A stretch of 64,000 nt of DNA, taken from the NCBI GenBank assembly GCA_000209465.1, contig GL890584.1, forward strand, positions 62,001 to 126,000, given 5' to 3'. Position numbers and translations under genes: made by a program. Below, piece after piece: positions 18,648-28,821 of this stretch. The stretch is from Lachnospiraceae oral taxon 107 str. F0167. GTDB taxonomy: Bacteria > Bacillota > Clostridia > Lachnospirales > Lachnospiraceae. How positions within the stretch are numbered: position 1 is the stretch's first letter; each line of letters begins with the position of its first letter. Under the pieces are notes generated by a model, which ran no database searches, was not told where the DNA came from, and saw only the letters and a program-made list of their open reading frames with translations.

Positions 18648-19724
18648 ATGAAATTTATACATACAGGTGATATTCATTATGGTATGAAGCCTGATTCAAA
18701 TAGACCTTGGGGTAAGGAAAGATCTGATGCCGTTAAATCATCACTTCAAAAAATTATTGATGTAGCAAAGAAAAAAGAGGTGGATCTTCTACTTATAGCC
18801 GGAGATCTTTTCCACTCCCAGCCCTTTAGCCGTGATCTAAAAGAAGTTAATTTTCTTTTTTCCACAATACCTGATACCAAGGTTGTTATTATTGCCGGAA
18901 ATCATGACTGTTTAAGAGAAAACAATAATATAATTACATTCCCTTGGGCGAAAAATGTGGTTTATTTGTCCACCCCCACTATCAGCAGTGTATATTTCCC
19001 CGATATAAATACGGAAGTCTACGGCTTTTCATATCATGAAAGGGAAGTAAAGGAAAATATAGTTTCCGGTCTTTCCATCCGTGAAAATGACAGAGTTAAA
19101 ATTCTTCTTTTACATGGTGGTGATGCTACACATCTGCCCTTTGATAAGAATGAATTAAATAAGATTTCTTCATCATATATAGCTCTTGGACATATGCACA
19201 AGCATGAAGTGCTTTTTGACAGACATATGGCATACTGCGGTTCTCCCGAGCCCCTAGATATGACAGAAACCGGTGATCATGGTATTTATTACGGTGAGAT
19301 AGATAATGATACCCGCATTATGAAGGATTTTGAATTCATTAAAATTTCAAACACTTCCTATATCTCACTTACAATAAATGTAACTCCCGAGACCACCAAC
19401 TCGGAACTGCATACCTCTTTGATAGAGACTATTAATAAAAAAGGTAAACAAAATATATACAGATTTAAGATAAAGGGGCTTAGGGATCCCGATATCGAGT
19501 TTGACTTGGAATCACTCTCTTCCACTTTAAGAATTGCTGAGATTATAGATGATTCCGAGCCGAAATATGACTTTGCAAAACTTTTTGCGGAGCATCCGTC
19601 CGATATGATAGGATTTTTTATTCGTGAGCTCGACAGACCTAATATGAGCAAGCTTGATAAAAAAGCACTCTATTATGGAATAAATGCCTTACTTAGAACT
19701 ACTGATGAAAGGGGGAAAACATGA
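18648..19724 (+). CDS. SbcD/YhaO-like DNA repair metallophosphoesterase
   Basis: This is a 358-residue calcineurin-like phosphoesterase of the Mre11/SbcD type. Metal-binding motifs are present in order: GDIHYG (D8 and H10), AGDLFH (near residue 46), GNHD (near 84), LLHGGD (near 148) and GHMHKHE (near 182). It is expected to act with the following ATPase as an Mn-dependent nuclease processing DNA ends, as in the YhaO/YhaN pair of Bacillus. GGGAGG lies 13 nt upstream of the ATG, a slightly long spacing. Its stop overlaps the next start by 4 nt, strong evidence for a two-subunit complex. Confidence 0.9.
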   Translation: MKFIHTGDIHYGMKPDSNRPWGKERSDAVKSSLQKIIDVAKKKEVDLLLIAGDLFHSQPFSRDLKEVNFLFSTIPDTKVVIIAGNHDCLRENNNIITFPWAKNVVYLSTPTISSVYFPDINTEVYGFSYHEREVKENIVSGLSIRENDRVKILLLHGGDATHLPFDKNELNKISSSYIALGHMHKHEVLFDRHMAYCGSPEPLDMTETGDHGIYYGEIDNDTRIMKDFEFIKISNTSYISLTINVTPETTNSELHTSLIETINKKGKQNIYRFKIKGLRDPDIEFDLESLSSTLRIAEIIDDSEPKYDFAKLFAEHPSDMIGFFIRELDRPNMSKLDKKALYYGINALLRTTDERGKT

Positions 19725-21586
19725 AACTGCTAAGCTTGCATATAGATGGCTTTGGCAAATTCAAAAATAAAGATCTGCAATTTAGCGACAATATGAATAT
19801 TATTTACGGCTATAATGAAGCCGGAAAATCCACAATATTTATGTTTATCAAGGCAATGTTTTACGGTCTTGAAAGAGCAAAGGGCAGAGCCAGCAAAAGC
19901 GATACATGGACTAAGTTCAAGCCATGGGGCAATGGCGATATATATGGCGGAAATTTGCGTTTCCTTTACCATGAAAAAGCCTATCGTATAGAAAGAGATT
20001 TTACCAAAACCGCTACCACCCCCTTTAATATAGTTAATGAAACGGACGGAAAAAATGTGGAAAACCCGGCTGTTTTCTTAAAGGAAGCACTTTGCGGTCT
20101 TACAGAAACCGCCTATTCAAACACAGTAAGTATATCACAGCTAAAATCCGCTACAGATGCAAAAATGGTTGTTGAATTAAAAAACTATATTGCCAATATG
20201 AATACTACCGGTAATATGTCTTTAAATATCACTAAAGCATCCGAATTTTTAAAAGAAAAAAAGAAGGCATTTGTTGCCTCGCTTAATCCCGATGCTGCCA
20301 AAACCTATAATCAAAATCTTACTGAAATAAGAGCTTTGGAAAAGAAAATCGCATCTCCCGAGTTTTCAAGTCATTTAAAAACCTTAAAAGAGGCTGATGC
20401 CATTACCGATAAAAGAATTATCGAACTTAATTCTCAAAGAGAATCTTTGATAGAAAGCATTGCTTCCAAACGCCAGCATCTTTCAGACCTCGGTTTTACG
20501 GATAAGAGAAATATTATATCTTTACAAAACGAGCTTAACAGAGGATATAATGATTATCTCTCCGCCTATGAAACAGAAAAGAAATCAATAAGTAAAACTT
20601 ATTCGGCTGTATTCCTTATACTGGCAATTGTAAGCGTAATTCTTGCAATATATATTTTTAAATCAGGAAAAAACAATGTTTTTACAACAACTACAGGTAT
20701 AAGCTTCCAGTTTGCAATGGTTCTTTTTATGATTATAGGGCTTGCATCCCTTATTTTTGCAAGTTATATCTATACTGTACATAATAAGGACAATAGGCAT
20801 TTGACTGAGCTGAAAGTAAATCTTATAGCTCTTATGGCAAGAGTAGGTTCTTTTGATTCTATAACAGAGGACAATATCCACCGTGCCAATAAAACTTTGA
20901 ATTCAAAGCTGGTTATTTTTGATGAAATGGCTGCCGATATTGCAAAGAGTGAGGCTTTAAATGAGGATATAGAAAATCTTCGTGCAAAAAAAGCCGCCTA
21001 TGCAAGCGGTATAGATGCCAAAAAGCAAAACGAATGGGAACTTGAAAAGCTTATGGAAAAACTTGCCCATATGAAGGAGGACAATGCTTCATTAAAGAAT
21101 GTTATTTTGGAAAATGACAAAATTCGTTTTGAAATAGATGCCATAGATCTTGCTATGGAAACATTAAAAAATCTTTCAGAAACCATTAAAAACTCCTTCG
21201 GACTGTATCTGAATAAGGATGCATCCGAACTTATAGAAGGTATTACCGGCGGAGTATATGACTCGATATCCATAGATGAAAACTTTAATGTATTTTTAAA
21301 TACTCCAAGCAGACTCGTACCTATCGAGCAGGCAAGTTCAGGTACTATGGATCAGGTATATCTGGCACTCCGAATCGCAGCCGGCAGACTTATGCAGGGC
21401 AGAGCCAAGGAACTTCCTTTTATATTTGATGACAGCTTTGTAAACTATGATTCCATACGTTTAAGAGCCGCTCTTCTTTGGATTGCCAATAATGTACCGG
21501 AGCAGATAATTGTTTTTAGCTGTCATATGAGAGAAGCTCAATTGATGACGGCTACCATGCAGGATTTTAATCTGATAGAATTGTAG
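19721..21586 (+). CDS. YhaN/SbcC-like AAA ATPase
   Basis: This is a 621-residue SMC/Rad50-like ATPase. Walker A is YNEAGKSTI (about residues 31-39), and the C-terminal signature ASSGTMDQVYLALR (about 541-554) is followed by Walker B LPFIFDDSF (about 567-575). Between them is a short coiled coil interrupted by two hydrophobic helices (about 290-311 and 327-350), which suggests membrane attachment. The protein is much shorter than Bacillus YhaN or SbcC, so the coiled-coil arms are reduced. It forms a complex with the preceding metallophosphoesterase (4-nt overlap). The exact DNA substrate is unknown. Confidence 0.88.
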   Translation: MKLLSLHIDGFGKFKNKDLQFSDNMNIIYGYNEAGKSTIFMFIKAMFYGLERAKGRASKSDTWTKFKPWGNGDIYGGNLRFLYHEKAYRIERDFTKTATTPFNIVNETDGKNVENPAVFLKEALCGLTETAYSNTVSISQLKSATDAKMVVELKNYIANMNTTGNMSLNITKASEFLKEKKKAFVASLNPDAAKTYNQNLTEIRALEKKIASPEFSSHLKTLKEADAITDKRIIELNSQRESLIESIASKRQHLSDLGFTDKRNIISLQNELNRGYNDYLSAYETEKKSISKTYSAVFLILAIVSVILAIYIFKSGKNNVFTTTTGISFQFAMVLFMIIGLASLIFASYIYTVHNKDNRHLTELKVNLIALMARVGSFDSITEDNIHRANKTLNSKLVIFDEMAADIAKSEALNEDIENLRAKKAAYASGIDAKKQNEWELEKLMEKLAHMKEDNASLKNVILENDKIRFEIDAIDLAMETLKNLSETIKNSFGLYLNKDASELIEGITGGVYDSISIDENFNVFLNTPSRLVPIEQASSGTMDQVYLALRIAAGRLMQGRAKELPFIFDDSFVNYDSIRLRAALLWIANNVPEQIIVFSCHMREAQLMTATMQDFNLIEL

Positions 21587-21593
21587 GGAATTT

Positions 21594-21959
21594 ATGCGTT
21601 TTATCAAACAATTTCTAATTATATTATTTGTAAGTTTTTTGGGGGAAGTGTTAAAAGCCGTTTTACCGCTTCCCATACCGGCAAGCATATATGGACTTAC
21701 CATTATGCTTGCTTTACTTGTATCAAAGGTTGTAAAGCTTGAACAGGTGGAAGGGGCTTCTATGTTTTTGATAGATATAATGCCCCTGATGTTTATACCC
21801 GCTTCAGCCGGACTTATTGATGTCTGGCCAAGTCTAAAACCTGTTCTTATTCCTTTACTTATTATGACTCTCCTTTCAACCGTACTTGTAATGGTAGTAT
21901 CTGGAAAGGTGACTGAATTTATTATAAAGCTTGATGAAGGAAAGCAAAAGAAAGGGTAA
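21594..21959 (+). CDS. CidA/LrgA family holin-like membrane protein
   Basis: This 121-residue membrane protein has four predicted helices and the family motif LPLPIPASIYGLTIML (about residues 22-37). CidA/LrgA proteins act with an LrgB/CidB partner, here the next gene, in control of autolysis and, in several bacteria, transport of small carboxylates such as pyruvate. It begins 7 nt after the ATPase stop and ends 4 nt before the lrgB-like gene, so all four genes from 18648 may be one transcript. Whether it is the Cid or Lrg type cannot be decided from sequence alone. Confidence 0.88.
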   Translation: MRFIKQFLIILFVSFLGEVLKAVLPLPIPASIYGLTIMLALLVSKVVKLEQVEGASMFLIDIMPLMFIPASAGLIDVWPSLKPVLIPLLIMTLLSTVLVMVVSGKVTEFIIKLDEGKQKKG

Positions 21960-21963
21960 ATAG

Positions 21964-22656
21964 ATGAGTGATTTTTTTACTAATTCCGTTTTTTTCGGTG
22001 TTTTATTATGTTTATCAGCTTATCAGGCAGGGCTTTTTTTAAGGCAAAAGACTAAAATTGCCGCCTTCAATCCCTTACTTATTTCTATAATTATAGTGAT
22101 TTTTGTACTGGCTATTTTTAATATCAAATTTCAGGATTTTTATAACAGTTCAAAATATATAAGCTATTTACTTACTCCGGCAACTGTTGCTCTTGCCATT
22201 CCTCTTTATTCAAAGCTCTCCTTACTTAAGTCCAATTTTAAAGCTATAATGTCAGGGCTTATTGCCGGTGTTTTGACCTCGTTGATATCCATATTTGTTA
22301 TGGCTTTGTTATTCGGACTCAGCCATGAGCATTATGCTTCAATGTTGCCAAAATCCATCACTACCGCAATAGGTATCGGAGTTTCACAAGAAATTGGAGG
22401 TATACCTACTATTACCACCGCCGTTATTATTGTTACCGGAGTTTTCGGAAATGTTACGGCTGATATAATATACAAAATCTTTAATATAAAAAATCCTATA
22501 GCAAAGGGCATAGGGCTTGGCTCTTCAGCACATGCCATAGGCACTTCAAAAGCACTTGAAATGGGAGAAACAGAGGGTGCCATGAGTTCTTTATCCATAG
22601 CCATGGCAGGTATAATTACAGTTGTTTTTGCTTCATTTTTTGCAAATCTTATATAA
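21964..22656 (+). CDS. LrgB/CidB family membrane protein
   Basis: This 230-residue polytopic protein of the LrgB family has conserved segments LLTPATVALAIPLY (about 62-75), LPKSITTAIGIGVSQEIGG (about 128-146) and a GLGSSAHAIGTSKA motif (about 181-194). It is predicted to function with the adjacent LrgA-like protein as a membrane complex affecting autolysis or export of organic acids. A composite terminator follows, so it is the last gene of the rightward run starting at asnS or 18648. Confidence 0.92.
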   Translation: MSDFFTNSVFFGVLLCLSAYQAGLFLRQKTKIAAFNPLLISIIIVIFVLAIFNIKFQDFYNSSKYISYLLTPATVALAIPLYSKLSLLKSNFKAIMSGLIAGVLTSLISIFVMALLFGLSHEHYASMLPKSITTAIGIGVSQEIGGIPTITTAVIIVTGVFGNVTADIIYKIFNIKNPIAKGIGLGSSAHAIGTSKALEMGETEGAMSSLSIAMAGIITVVFASFFANLI

Positions 22657-22679
22657 AATTATCTTATAAAGATATTAAA

Positions 22680-22748
22680 AAGGCTGTTGCCCCGGGAATA
22701 TATATTAGTTTTAATATATCCGTATCCCTTAAAGCAACAGCCCGTTTT
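22680..22748. terminator. Composite terminator between lrgB and the DUF1858 gene
   Basis: An outer stem GGCTGTTGC/GCAACAGCC (left arm starting about 22682, right arm ending about 22742) encloses a second AT-rich hairpin (about 22694-22721). It is followed by TTTTTTATT on the plus strand. The upstream A run also allows termination of the minus-strand gene. Confidence 0.7.
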
Positions 22749-22949
22749 TTATTCTACAGCAAGTATTTCATTTATTTGTGATACCAAGACGTCACAGTCC
22801 ATACCATGCACCATACAAGCCTCTTCAAGTGTCTCCATCTGTGATGAAGGGCAGCCAAGGCAGTGCATACCTGCTCTCATAAGTATCGGCGCTATTAAAT
22901 CGCTGGTTAATAAAAGTTCACCTATGGTCATATTCTTATTTATTGTCAT
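22749..22949 (-). CDS. DUF1858 domain protein
   Basis: This 66-residue protein consists of one DUF1858 domain, a small helical domain with a conserved cysteine pair: [17 protein letters not shown], with cysteines near residues 30, 33 and 44. The domain is found alone or fused to hybrid-cluster and ScdA-like proteins and is thought to act in redox or Fe-S-related chemistry; no reaction is proven. It ends the glnS-MocR-DUF1858 run, 2 nt after the regulator gene. Confidence 0.87.
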   Translation of the reverse strand: MTINKNMTIGELLLTSDLIAPILMRAGMHCLGCPSSQMETLEEACMVHGMDCDVLVSQINEILAVE

Positions 22950-22951
22950 AT

Positions 22952-24358
22952 TTACTCCTTTATCGTTTTATTAAAAAAATCATTTATTTTTGCTGATAAA
23001 TCAGCTATTCCACTCTTTATCTCCTCTGAGCCCAGGCTTGCAAAGCCAACCAATACAGTTGATTTTATTGTATTTTCCCCTGTGAAAAAACCTGATATGG
23101 GGTATAATTTTACACCTGCATTATTTCCGCATAAAAGTATCTCCTCTTCACTCATTCCCTCTACTTTTAAAAGTATATGCAGACCTGAGTTGTTTTCAAA
23201 CACCTCTCCCCTTGGAAGATTATTTTTAATGCTTTCTATCAAAACATCTCTTTTTATCCTGTAGTTTGTTCGCATCCTGTTTAAATGTCTCTCAAAATAT
23301 CCCTCTTTTATAAAGATTTCAAGAATATCCTGGTCAGACCTTGGAACACTGCAGGAAAGAAAATCAAGTCTTCTCTCATATTCTTCCATCAGCTTTTCAG
23401 GCAATACCATATAAGCTACTCTTATAGCGGGAGCAATGGACTTTGAAAATGTACCGATATATATTATTTTATCCGAATCTATTCCCTGCATTGCAGGAAT
23501 GGGCTTTCCGACAAATCTAAATTCCGAATCATAATCATCTTCTATAATATATCTGTCCTCGCCCCTGTAGCACCAGGCAATAAGTTCTCTTCTTCTGTTT
23601 ATAGGCATTATAACACCTGTAGGATATTGATTTGCCGGCATCAGATAACATATATCCGCATTTTTACTGTCAAGCATATTTATATCCATGCCCTCAATAT
23701 CCATATCAATGCCTATAACATTCCATGCCATTGACTTAAATATTTCTTTTGCCTTTATATAGCCCGGATTTTCCACCGCTATATTTCTACTCCCCAGCAA
23801 AAGCCCAAGAAGCATTATTAAATATTCACTTCCCGCACCTATTATAATATTTGAAGGAGAACAAACCACCCTTCTTGCCGTATGAAGATAGTCGGCTATC
23901 TGCGTTCTAAGTCCGTATTCACCCTGATTGTCTCCGGTTGAAAAGACATCTTCCTTTTCACTTGAAAACACCTTTCTGGCAATACTTCTCCATGAAGCAT
24001 AGGGAAAGTTTTTTGAATCAATCTTTGTCGGGGAAAAGTCTACATTTATATTTTCATCATTTACAGACTTTTCTTTTTTATATTCCCTTTTATATTCTTT
24101 TCTTTCAATATTTAGTATATCAAGCCTGTTTACAATATATCCGCTGCCCGCTCTTGATTTTAAATATCCTTCAGACAACAGCTGCTCATAGGCATTTACT
24201 ATTGTTGTTCTTGATACTTTAAGGCTCTGTGCCAGACTTCTTGTGGAGGGCAACTTTGTATCCGGCAAAATATGCCCGATTTTTATCTCATTCTTTATAA
24301 ATTCATAGATTTGCTCATATATCGGGCAATCACTATTCAAATCTATAAGAAGTTCCAT
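22952..24358 (-). CDS. MocR-type GntR/aminotransferase-fold regulator
   Basis: This is a 468-residue transcription factor of the MocR subfamily. The N-terminal GntR winged helix (residues 1-75) includes [26 protein letters not shown] type I PLP aminotransferase-fold effector domain follows, with [13 protein letters not shown] (D near 262) and the PLP lysine in [12 protein letters not shown] (about 293-304). Such regulators sense PLP or amino-compounds; PdxR and GabR are characterised relatives. The target is unknown, and no pdxST or gab genes are in the window. The ATG at 24358 shares one base with the glnS stop. Confidence 0.9.
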   Translation of the reverse strand: MELLIDLNSDCPIYEQIYEFIKNEIKIGHILPDTKLPSTRSLAQSLKVSRTTIVNAYEQLLSEGYLKSRAGSGYIVNRLDILNIERKEYKREYKKEKSVNDENINVDFSPTKIDSKNFPYASWRSIARKVFSSEKEDVFSTGDNQGEYGLRTQIADYLHTARRVVCSPSNIIIGAGSEYLIMLLGLLLGSRNIAVENPGYIKAKEIFKSMAWNVIGIDMDIEGMDINMLDSKNADICYLMPANQYPTGVIMPINRRRELIAWCYRGEDRYIIEDDYDSEFRFVGKPIPAMQGIDSDKIIYIGTFSKSIAPAIRVAYMVLPEKLMEEYERRLDFLSCSVPRSDQDILEIFIKEGYFERHLNRMRTNYRIKRDVLIESIKNNLPRGEVFENNSGLHILLKVEGMSEEEILLCGNNAGVKLYPISGFFTGENTIKSTVLVGFASLGSEEIKSGIADLSAKINDFFNKTIKE

Positions 24359-26049
24359 CAATCATTCTTAGGCATCTTAAATGAACTCTTTAGCGAAACT
24401 ATTCTGTTAAATACCAAAGCATCCGGTTTTGAATCCTTTGCATCTACACAGAAAAATCCGTTTCTTACAAACTGGAAGCTGTCATAAGCAGCTGCATCCT
24501 TTAAGCATGGCTCCACATAGCAGTTTTTTAATACAGTCAAAGAATTGGGATTAAGATTTAAGTTTCCGTTTTCATCAAGCTTGCCCTTCTCCTCATCAAC
24601 TATATTTTCATACAATCTCATCTCCACCTTTAGGGCGGTATCGGCATTTACCCAATGTATGGTTCCCTTTACTTTTCTTGCACTAAAGCCTGAACCTGAC
24701 TTTGTTTCAGGATCATATGTCGCATGAACTGCAATAATCTCACCGTTTTCATCCTTTTCAACAGAGGTACAGGTTACAAAATAAGCACCCATAAGTCTTA
24801 CTTCATTTCCGGGGAAGAGTCTGAAATACTTCTTTGGCGGTTCCTCCATAAAATCTTCTCTTTCAATATAGAGTTCTCTTGAAAACTCTATTTCTCTGTC
24901 TCCAAGCTCAGGATTCTCCATATTGTTAGGAATTGAGCACATTTCCGACTGACCTTCCGGGTAGTTGTCTATTATAAGCTTTATAGGATCAAGTACTGCC
25001 ATTATTCTGGCTTTTTTAAGCTTTAAATCCTCTCTTATACAATACTCAAGCATTGCAGATTCTATAGATGAATCAGCCTTTGATACACCTGCCAGCTTAA
25101 CAAAATTTCTTATTGCTTCAGGAGTATAACCTCTTCTTCTAAGCGCCGCTATGGAAACAAGTCTTGGATCATCCCATCCGTCCACTATCTTATCCTCTAC
25201 AAGCTTTTTAATATATCTTTTACCTGTAACCACATTTGTAAGATAAAGCTTTGCAAACTCAATTTGTCTTGGCGGATGATCATATTCACATTCTTTCACC
25301 ACCCAGTCATATAAAGGTCTGTGATCTTCAAACTCCAAAGTACAAAGGCTGTGTGTAATGTGCTCTATTGCATCCTCTATAGGATGTGCAAAATCATACA
25401 TAGGATAAATACACCATTTATCGCCTGTATTGTGATGAGTCATTCTTGCCACTCTGTATATTACCGGATCTCTCATATTTATATTCGGTGATGCCATATC
25501 TATCTTTGCACGAAGTACATGACTTCCATCCGCACAAAGACCGTTTTTCATATCTTCAAAGAGCTTTAAGTTCTCCTCAACACTTCTGTTTCTGTAAGGA
25601 CTTTCCTTTCCCGGAGTCTTAAAATCTCCTCGATACTCCCTGATTTCATCCGCACTCAAATCACAAACAAAGGCTTTTCCCTTTTTTATAAGTAAAACAG
25701 CCTTTTCATACATTTCCTCAAAATAATTTGAGGCAAAGAAAAGTCTGTCTTCAAACTCTCCTCCAAGCCATTTTACATCCTCCAGTATTGACTGTACAAA
25801 CTCTTCCTTTTCCTTTGTAGGATTTGTATCGTCAAATCTTAAATTAAACTTTCCGCCATACTGTTTTGCAATATCATTATTTAAAATAATTGACTTTGCA
25901 TGTCCTATATGCAAATATCCGTTTGGCTCCGGTGGGAATCTGGTCTGTACATGGTCATATCTTCCGGATTCCAAATCCTTATCTATCTCTATTTCAATAA
26001 AGTTCTTTGAAACTGTCTCAGTATTAGTATTTTTAATTTCTTCCGACAT
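24358..26049 (-). CDS. glnS: Glutaminyl-tRNA synthetase
   Basis: This 563-residue class I synthetase has the HIGH-type motif [15 protein letters not shown] (about residues 40-54) and the GlnRS-specific [10 protein letters not shown]. The KMSKS region is atypical ([10 protein letters not shown]), as seen in some GlnRS subfamilies. The C-terminal beta-barrel anticodon-binding domains contain [10 protein letters not shown]. Most Firmicutes make Gln-tRNA by GatCAB; a GlnRS is found in a subset of Clostridia, probably by ancient transfer. The start is preceded by GGGGG at a good spacing. Confidence 0.95.
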   Translation of the reverse strand: MSEEIKNTNTETVSKNFIEIEIDKDLESGRYDHVQTRFPPEPNGYLHIGHAKSIILNNDIAKQYGGKFNLRFDDTNPTKEKEEFVQSILEDVKWLGGEFEDRLFFASNYFEEMYEKAVLLIKKGKAFVCDLSADEIREYRGDFKTPGKESPYRNRSVEENLKLFEDMKNGLCADGSHVLRAKIDMASPNINMRDPVIYRVARMTHHNTGDKWCIYPMYDFAHPIEDAIEHITHSLCTLEFEDHRPLYDWVVKECEYDHPPRQIEFAKLYLTNVVTGKRYIKKLVEDKIVDGWDDPRLVSIAALRRRGYTPEAIRNFVKLAGVSKADSSIESAMLEYCIREDLKLKKARIMAVLDPIKLIIDNYPEGQSEMCSIPNNMENPELGDREIEFSRELYIEREDFMEEPPKKYFRLFPGNEVRLMGAYFVTCTSVEKDENGEIIAVHATYDPETKSGSGFSARKVKGTIHWVNADTALKVEMRLYENIVDEEKGKLDENGNLNLNPNSLTVLKNCYVEPCLKDAAAYDSFQFVRNGFFCVDAKDSKPDALVFNRIVSLKSSFKMPKND

Positions 26050-26089
26050 AAGTTTCCCCCATCTATCTTGGTTTATTCACTGATTTATT

Positions 26090-26118
26090 ATTATATCATT
26101 GATATATCTCTATCGCAA
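26090..26118 (-). promoter_or_regulatory. Putative glnS promoter
   Basis: On the minus strand, TTGCGA (26118-26113) and TATAAT (26095-26090) are separated by 17 nt, about 40 nt upstream of the glnS start. Confidence 0.65.
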
Positions 26119-26176
26119 TCCTAGACCTGACTTGTATACTAAAAATATATCGGATTAAAACTTTATTGTAAGCAAA

Positions 26177-26211
26177 ATACCCCTATTACCTAATAAAGAT
26201 AATAAGGGTAT
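26177..26211 (-). terminator. Possible cysK terminator
   Basis: A 12-bp stem (26177-26188 with 26200-26211, one G-U pair on the minus strand) lies just past the cysK stop. The following T run is poor, so this is only a probable terminator. Confidence 0.5.
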
Positions 26212-26224
26212 ATGTTTATATAAT

Positions 26225-27157
26225 TTATTCTGTAAATAAAGGAGTTGAAAAATATCTGTCTCCACTGTCAGGCAACAGTGCAACAATTGTCTTTCCCTCA
26301 TTCTCCGGCTTTTTAGCCTCTCTTACAGCGGCAAATAATGCGGCACCTGATGATATACCTACCAGTACACCCTCTCTTGATGCAATAAGCTTGCTGTACT
26401 CAAATGCCTCTTCATTTTCAACCGTAGCCACCTCATCATAAATTTCAGTATTGAGTGTATCCGGAATAAATCCTGCACCGATACCCTGTATCTTATGAGG
26501 ACCGCTCTTTCCCTCTGAAAGTACGGGTGAACCTGTAGGCTCTACAGCAATAAGTTTTACACTTGGCTTTTTATCTTTTAAGAATTCTCCTACACCTGTT
26601 ATTGTACCGCCTGTACCGATACCTGAAACAAAAATATCCACTTCACCGTCAGTATCATTCCAGATCTCAGGTCCTGTAGTAGCCTTATGAACTGCAGGAT
26701 TTGCCTTGTTTTCAAACTGTGCTGGAATAAAGCTTCCCTCAATTCCTGCCGCAAGCTCTTCAGCCTTTGCTATAGCACCCTTCATTCCCTTTGAGCCCTC
26801 TGTAAGCTCTATTTGTGCTCCATAAGCTTTTAAGATATTTCTTCTCTCAACACTCATTGTTTCAGGCATTGTAAGAATTACCTTATATCCCTTTGAAGTA
26901 CCTACAGATGCAAGTCCTATTCCTGTATTTCCCGATGTTGCCTCTATTATAGTGGCACCGGGCTTTAGCTTTCCTTCTTTTTCTGCTGCCTCAATCATAG
27001 CAAGTGCTATTCTGTCCTTTACAGAACCTGCCGGATTAAAGTATTCAAGCTTTACCAAAACTCTTGCCTTAAGACCAAGCTCTCTTTCAATATTTGAAAC
27101 TTCCAACAATGGTGTGTTACCTATTAATTCACTACTGCTTTTATAAACTCTGGACAT
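26225..27157 (-). CDS. cysK: Cysteine synthase A (O-acetylserine sulfhydrylase)
   Basis: This 310-residue PLP enzyme makes cysteine from O-acetylserine and sulfide. The PLP lysine is in NPAGSVKDRIA (about residues 41-51). The substrate-binding loop is EATSGNTGIGLA (about 72-83) and the phosphate-binding loop SGIGTGGTITG (about 178-188). The length and GIGAGFIP segment are typical of CysK. It is monocistronic, with a near-perfect promoter; no S-box or T-box leader is visible, so expression looks constitutive or repressor-controlled. Confidence 0.96.
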   Translation of the reverse strand: MSRVYKSSSELIGNTPLLEVSNIERELGLKARVLVKLEYFNPAGSVKDRIALAMIEAAEKEGKLKPGATIIEATSGNTGIGLASVGTSKGYKVILTMPETMSVERRNILKAYGAQIELTEGSKGMKGAIAKAEELAAGIEGSFIPAQFENKANPAVHKATTGPEIWNDTDGEVDIFVSGIGTGGTITGVGEFLKDKKPSVKLIAVEPTGSPVLSEGKSGPHKIQGIGAGFIPDTLNTEIYDEVATVENEEAFEYSKLIASREGVLVGISSGAALFAAVREAKKPENEGKTIVALLPDSGDRYFSTPLFTE

Positions 27158-27206
27158 AAATACCTCCGTTTTTCTATTCCTTTATTCCTACTTGTTTTAT
27201 GGGTTT

Positions 27207-27235
27207 ATAATAATCTATTTATTTTTATTTGTCAA
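27207..27235 (-). promoter_or_regulatory. cysK promoter
   Basis: On the minus strand, a perfect TTGACA (27235-27230) is followed 17 nt later by TATTAT (27212-27207), about 50 nt upstream of the ATG. Confidence 0.8.
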
Positions 27236-27518
27236 GCAATATTTTATGATATTTATTTTTTTATTTAATTTAAAGTTCAGGTACTATATATCTTGATACT
27301 TTTAATTTTACGATCCTTGTAGCGTTTAACTCTTTTGTAAAATATTCTCTATCTGCCTATATAAAATAATCTCTTTATAAATTTCTTTGTATAAAAATAA
27401 AAATGCACTTGAATAATATTCTTTTTTAATGTATATTTATAAATGTATTTTATAGCTTTTATCATTTAACAAGCTATGTTATTATATTTTTTTCGTATTT
27501 TTATACATAGGAGGCTTT
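27236..27518. other. AT-rich intergenic stretch upstream of argG
   Basis: This is the rest of the cysK-argG gap. It is very AT-rich and holds no open frame or RNA element that I recognise. A TATTAT-like -10 near 27480 and a strong TAGGAGG ribosome-binding site (about 27507-27513) serve argG, but no convincing -35 or arginine-repressor operator stands out. Confidence 0.4.
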
Positions 27519-28751
27519 ATGTCAAAGGAAAAGGTTGTACTTGCATATTCAGGAGGTCTTGATACCACAGCTATTATCCCATGGTTGAAGGAGCATTTTG
27601 ATTATGATGTTATATGTTGCTGTATAGACTGCGGTCAGGGAAATGAATTAGACGGACTTGAGGAAAGAGCAAAATTATCCGGAGCCGAAAAACTCTATAT
27701 AATAGATATGATTGATGAATTCTGTGATGATTATATAATTCCATGCGTACAGGCAGGTGCCGTATATGAGAATAAATATCTTTTGGGAACATCAATGGCA
27801 AGACCGGGTATAGCAAAAAAGCTTGTAGAGGTCGCAAGAAAGGAAAATGCCGTTGCCATCTGTCACGGCGCTACAGGAAAGGGAAACGATCAGATACGAT
27901 TTGAGCTTGGTATCAAAGCATTGGCACCTGATTTAAAGATTATTGCTCCATGGCGTATGACAGATATATGGACAATGAATTCCCGTGAGGATGAAATAGC
28001 ATATTGTAAGGAGCATGGTATAGACCTTCCGTTTTCATCCGATTCCAGCTATAGCCGTGACAGGAATCTATGGCATATAAGCCATGAAGGACTGGAACTT
28101 GAGGATCCTTCACTTGAACCTAATTATGATCATGTGCTGATGCTTGGTGTAACACCTCAAAAAGCACCTGATAAGGAAACAAAAATCACTCTTAGCTTTG
28201 AAAAGGGTATTCCTGTAGCATTAGACGGTGAAAAGATGAAAGTCTCAGAGATTATTACAAAGTTAAATGAGCTTGGAGGAAAAAACGGTATAGGCATCAT
28301 TGATATCGTTGAGAATCGTGTTGTAGGTATGAAATCAAGAGGTGTTTATGAAACACCCGGAGGTACAATACTTATGGAGGCTCATGATGCAATCGAGGAG
28401 CTTGTACTTGACAGGGCTACCTTTGAAGTAAAAAAAGATATGGCAAATAAATTTGCTCAGATAGTTTATGAAGGTAAATGGTTTACACCTCTTCGTGAGG
28501 CTATACAAAGCTTTGTTGAAAGCACACAGCAATATGTTACAGGTGAAGTAGTGTTAAAACTTTATAAGGGAAATATTATAAAGGCAGGCACAAGTTCCCC
28601 GTATTCACTCTATTCGGAATCTTTAGCTTCATTTACTACAGGAGATTTATATGATCACCATGATGCGGACGGATTTATCACATTATTCGGTCTGCCGCTA
28701 AAGGTAAGGGCAATGAAAATGGCAGAGCTTCAAACAAAAAAACAGGTATAG
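27519..28751 (+). CDS. argG: Argininosuccinate synthase
   Basis: This 410-residue enzyme condenses citrulline and aspartate using ATP in arginine biosynthesis. The N-type ATP pyrophosphatase P-loop AYSGGLDTT is at about residues 9-17. CHGATGKGNDQIRFE (about 115-129) and YSRDRNLWHISHEG (about 179-192) are conserved substrate-binding segments. It stands alone, without argH nearby, and ends at a strong bidirectional terminator shared with leuD. Confidence 0.97.
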   Translation: MSKEKVVLAYSGGLDTTAIIPWLKEHFDYDVICCCIDCGQGNELDGLEERAKLSGAEKLYIIDMIDEFCDDYIIPCVQAGAVYENKYLLGTSMARPGIAKKLVEVARKENAVAICHGATGKGNDQIRFELGIKALAPDLKIIAPWRMTDIWTMNSREDEIAYCKEHGIDLPFSSDSSYSRDRNLWHISHEGLELEDPSLEPNYDHVLMLGVTPQKAPDKETKITLSFEKGIPVALDGEKMKVSEIITKLNELGGKNGIGIIDIVENRVVGMKSRGVYETPGGTILMEAHDAIEELVLDRATFEVKKDMANKFAQIVYEGKWFTPLREAIQSFVESTQQYVTGEVVLKLYKGNIIKAGTSSPYSLYSESLASFTTGDLYDHHDADGFITLFGLPLKVRAMKMAELQTKKQV

Positions 28752-28783
28752 ATAAACTTACAATAGTCTTACCTAAAAAATCC

Positions 28784-28821
28784 AAAACAGGGGCTGAAAA
28801 ATCAGCCCCTGTTTTTATTTA
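28784..28821. terminator. Bidirectional terminator between argG and leuD
   Basis: A perfect 14-bp stem (28784-28797 with 28802-28815, loop AAAA) has T runs on both strands; its right arm touches the leuD stop codon. Confidence 0.9.

Noticed and set aside
24358-26049. Glutamyl-tRNA synthetase instead of GlnRS
   Set aside because: The [15 protein letters not shown] and RFDDTNP motifs and the C-terminal beta-barrel domains are those of GlnRS.
27158-27518. S-box/T-box riboswitch upstream of cysK or argG
   Set aside because: The cysK leader is about 45 nt. No conserved riboswitch core was recognised in the remaining AT-rich sequence.
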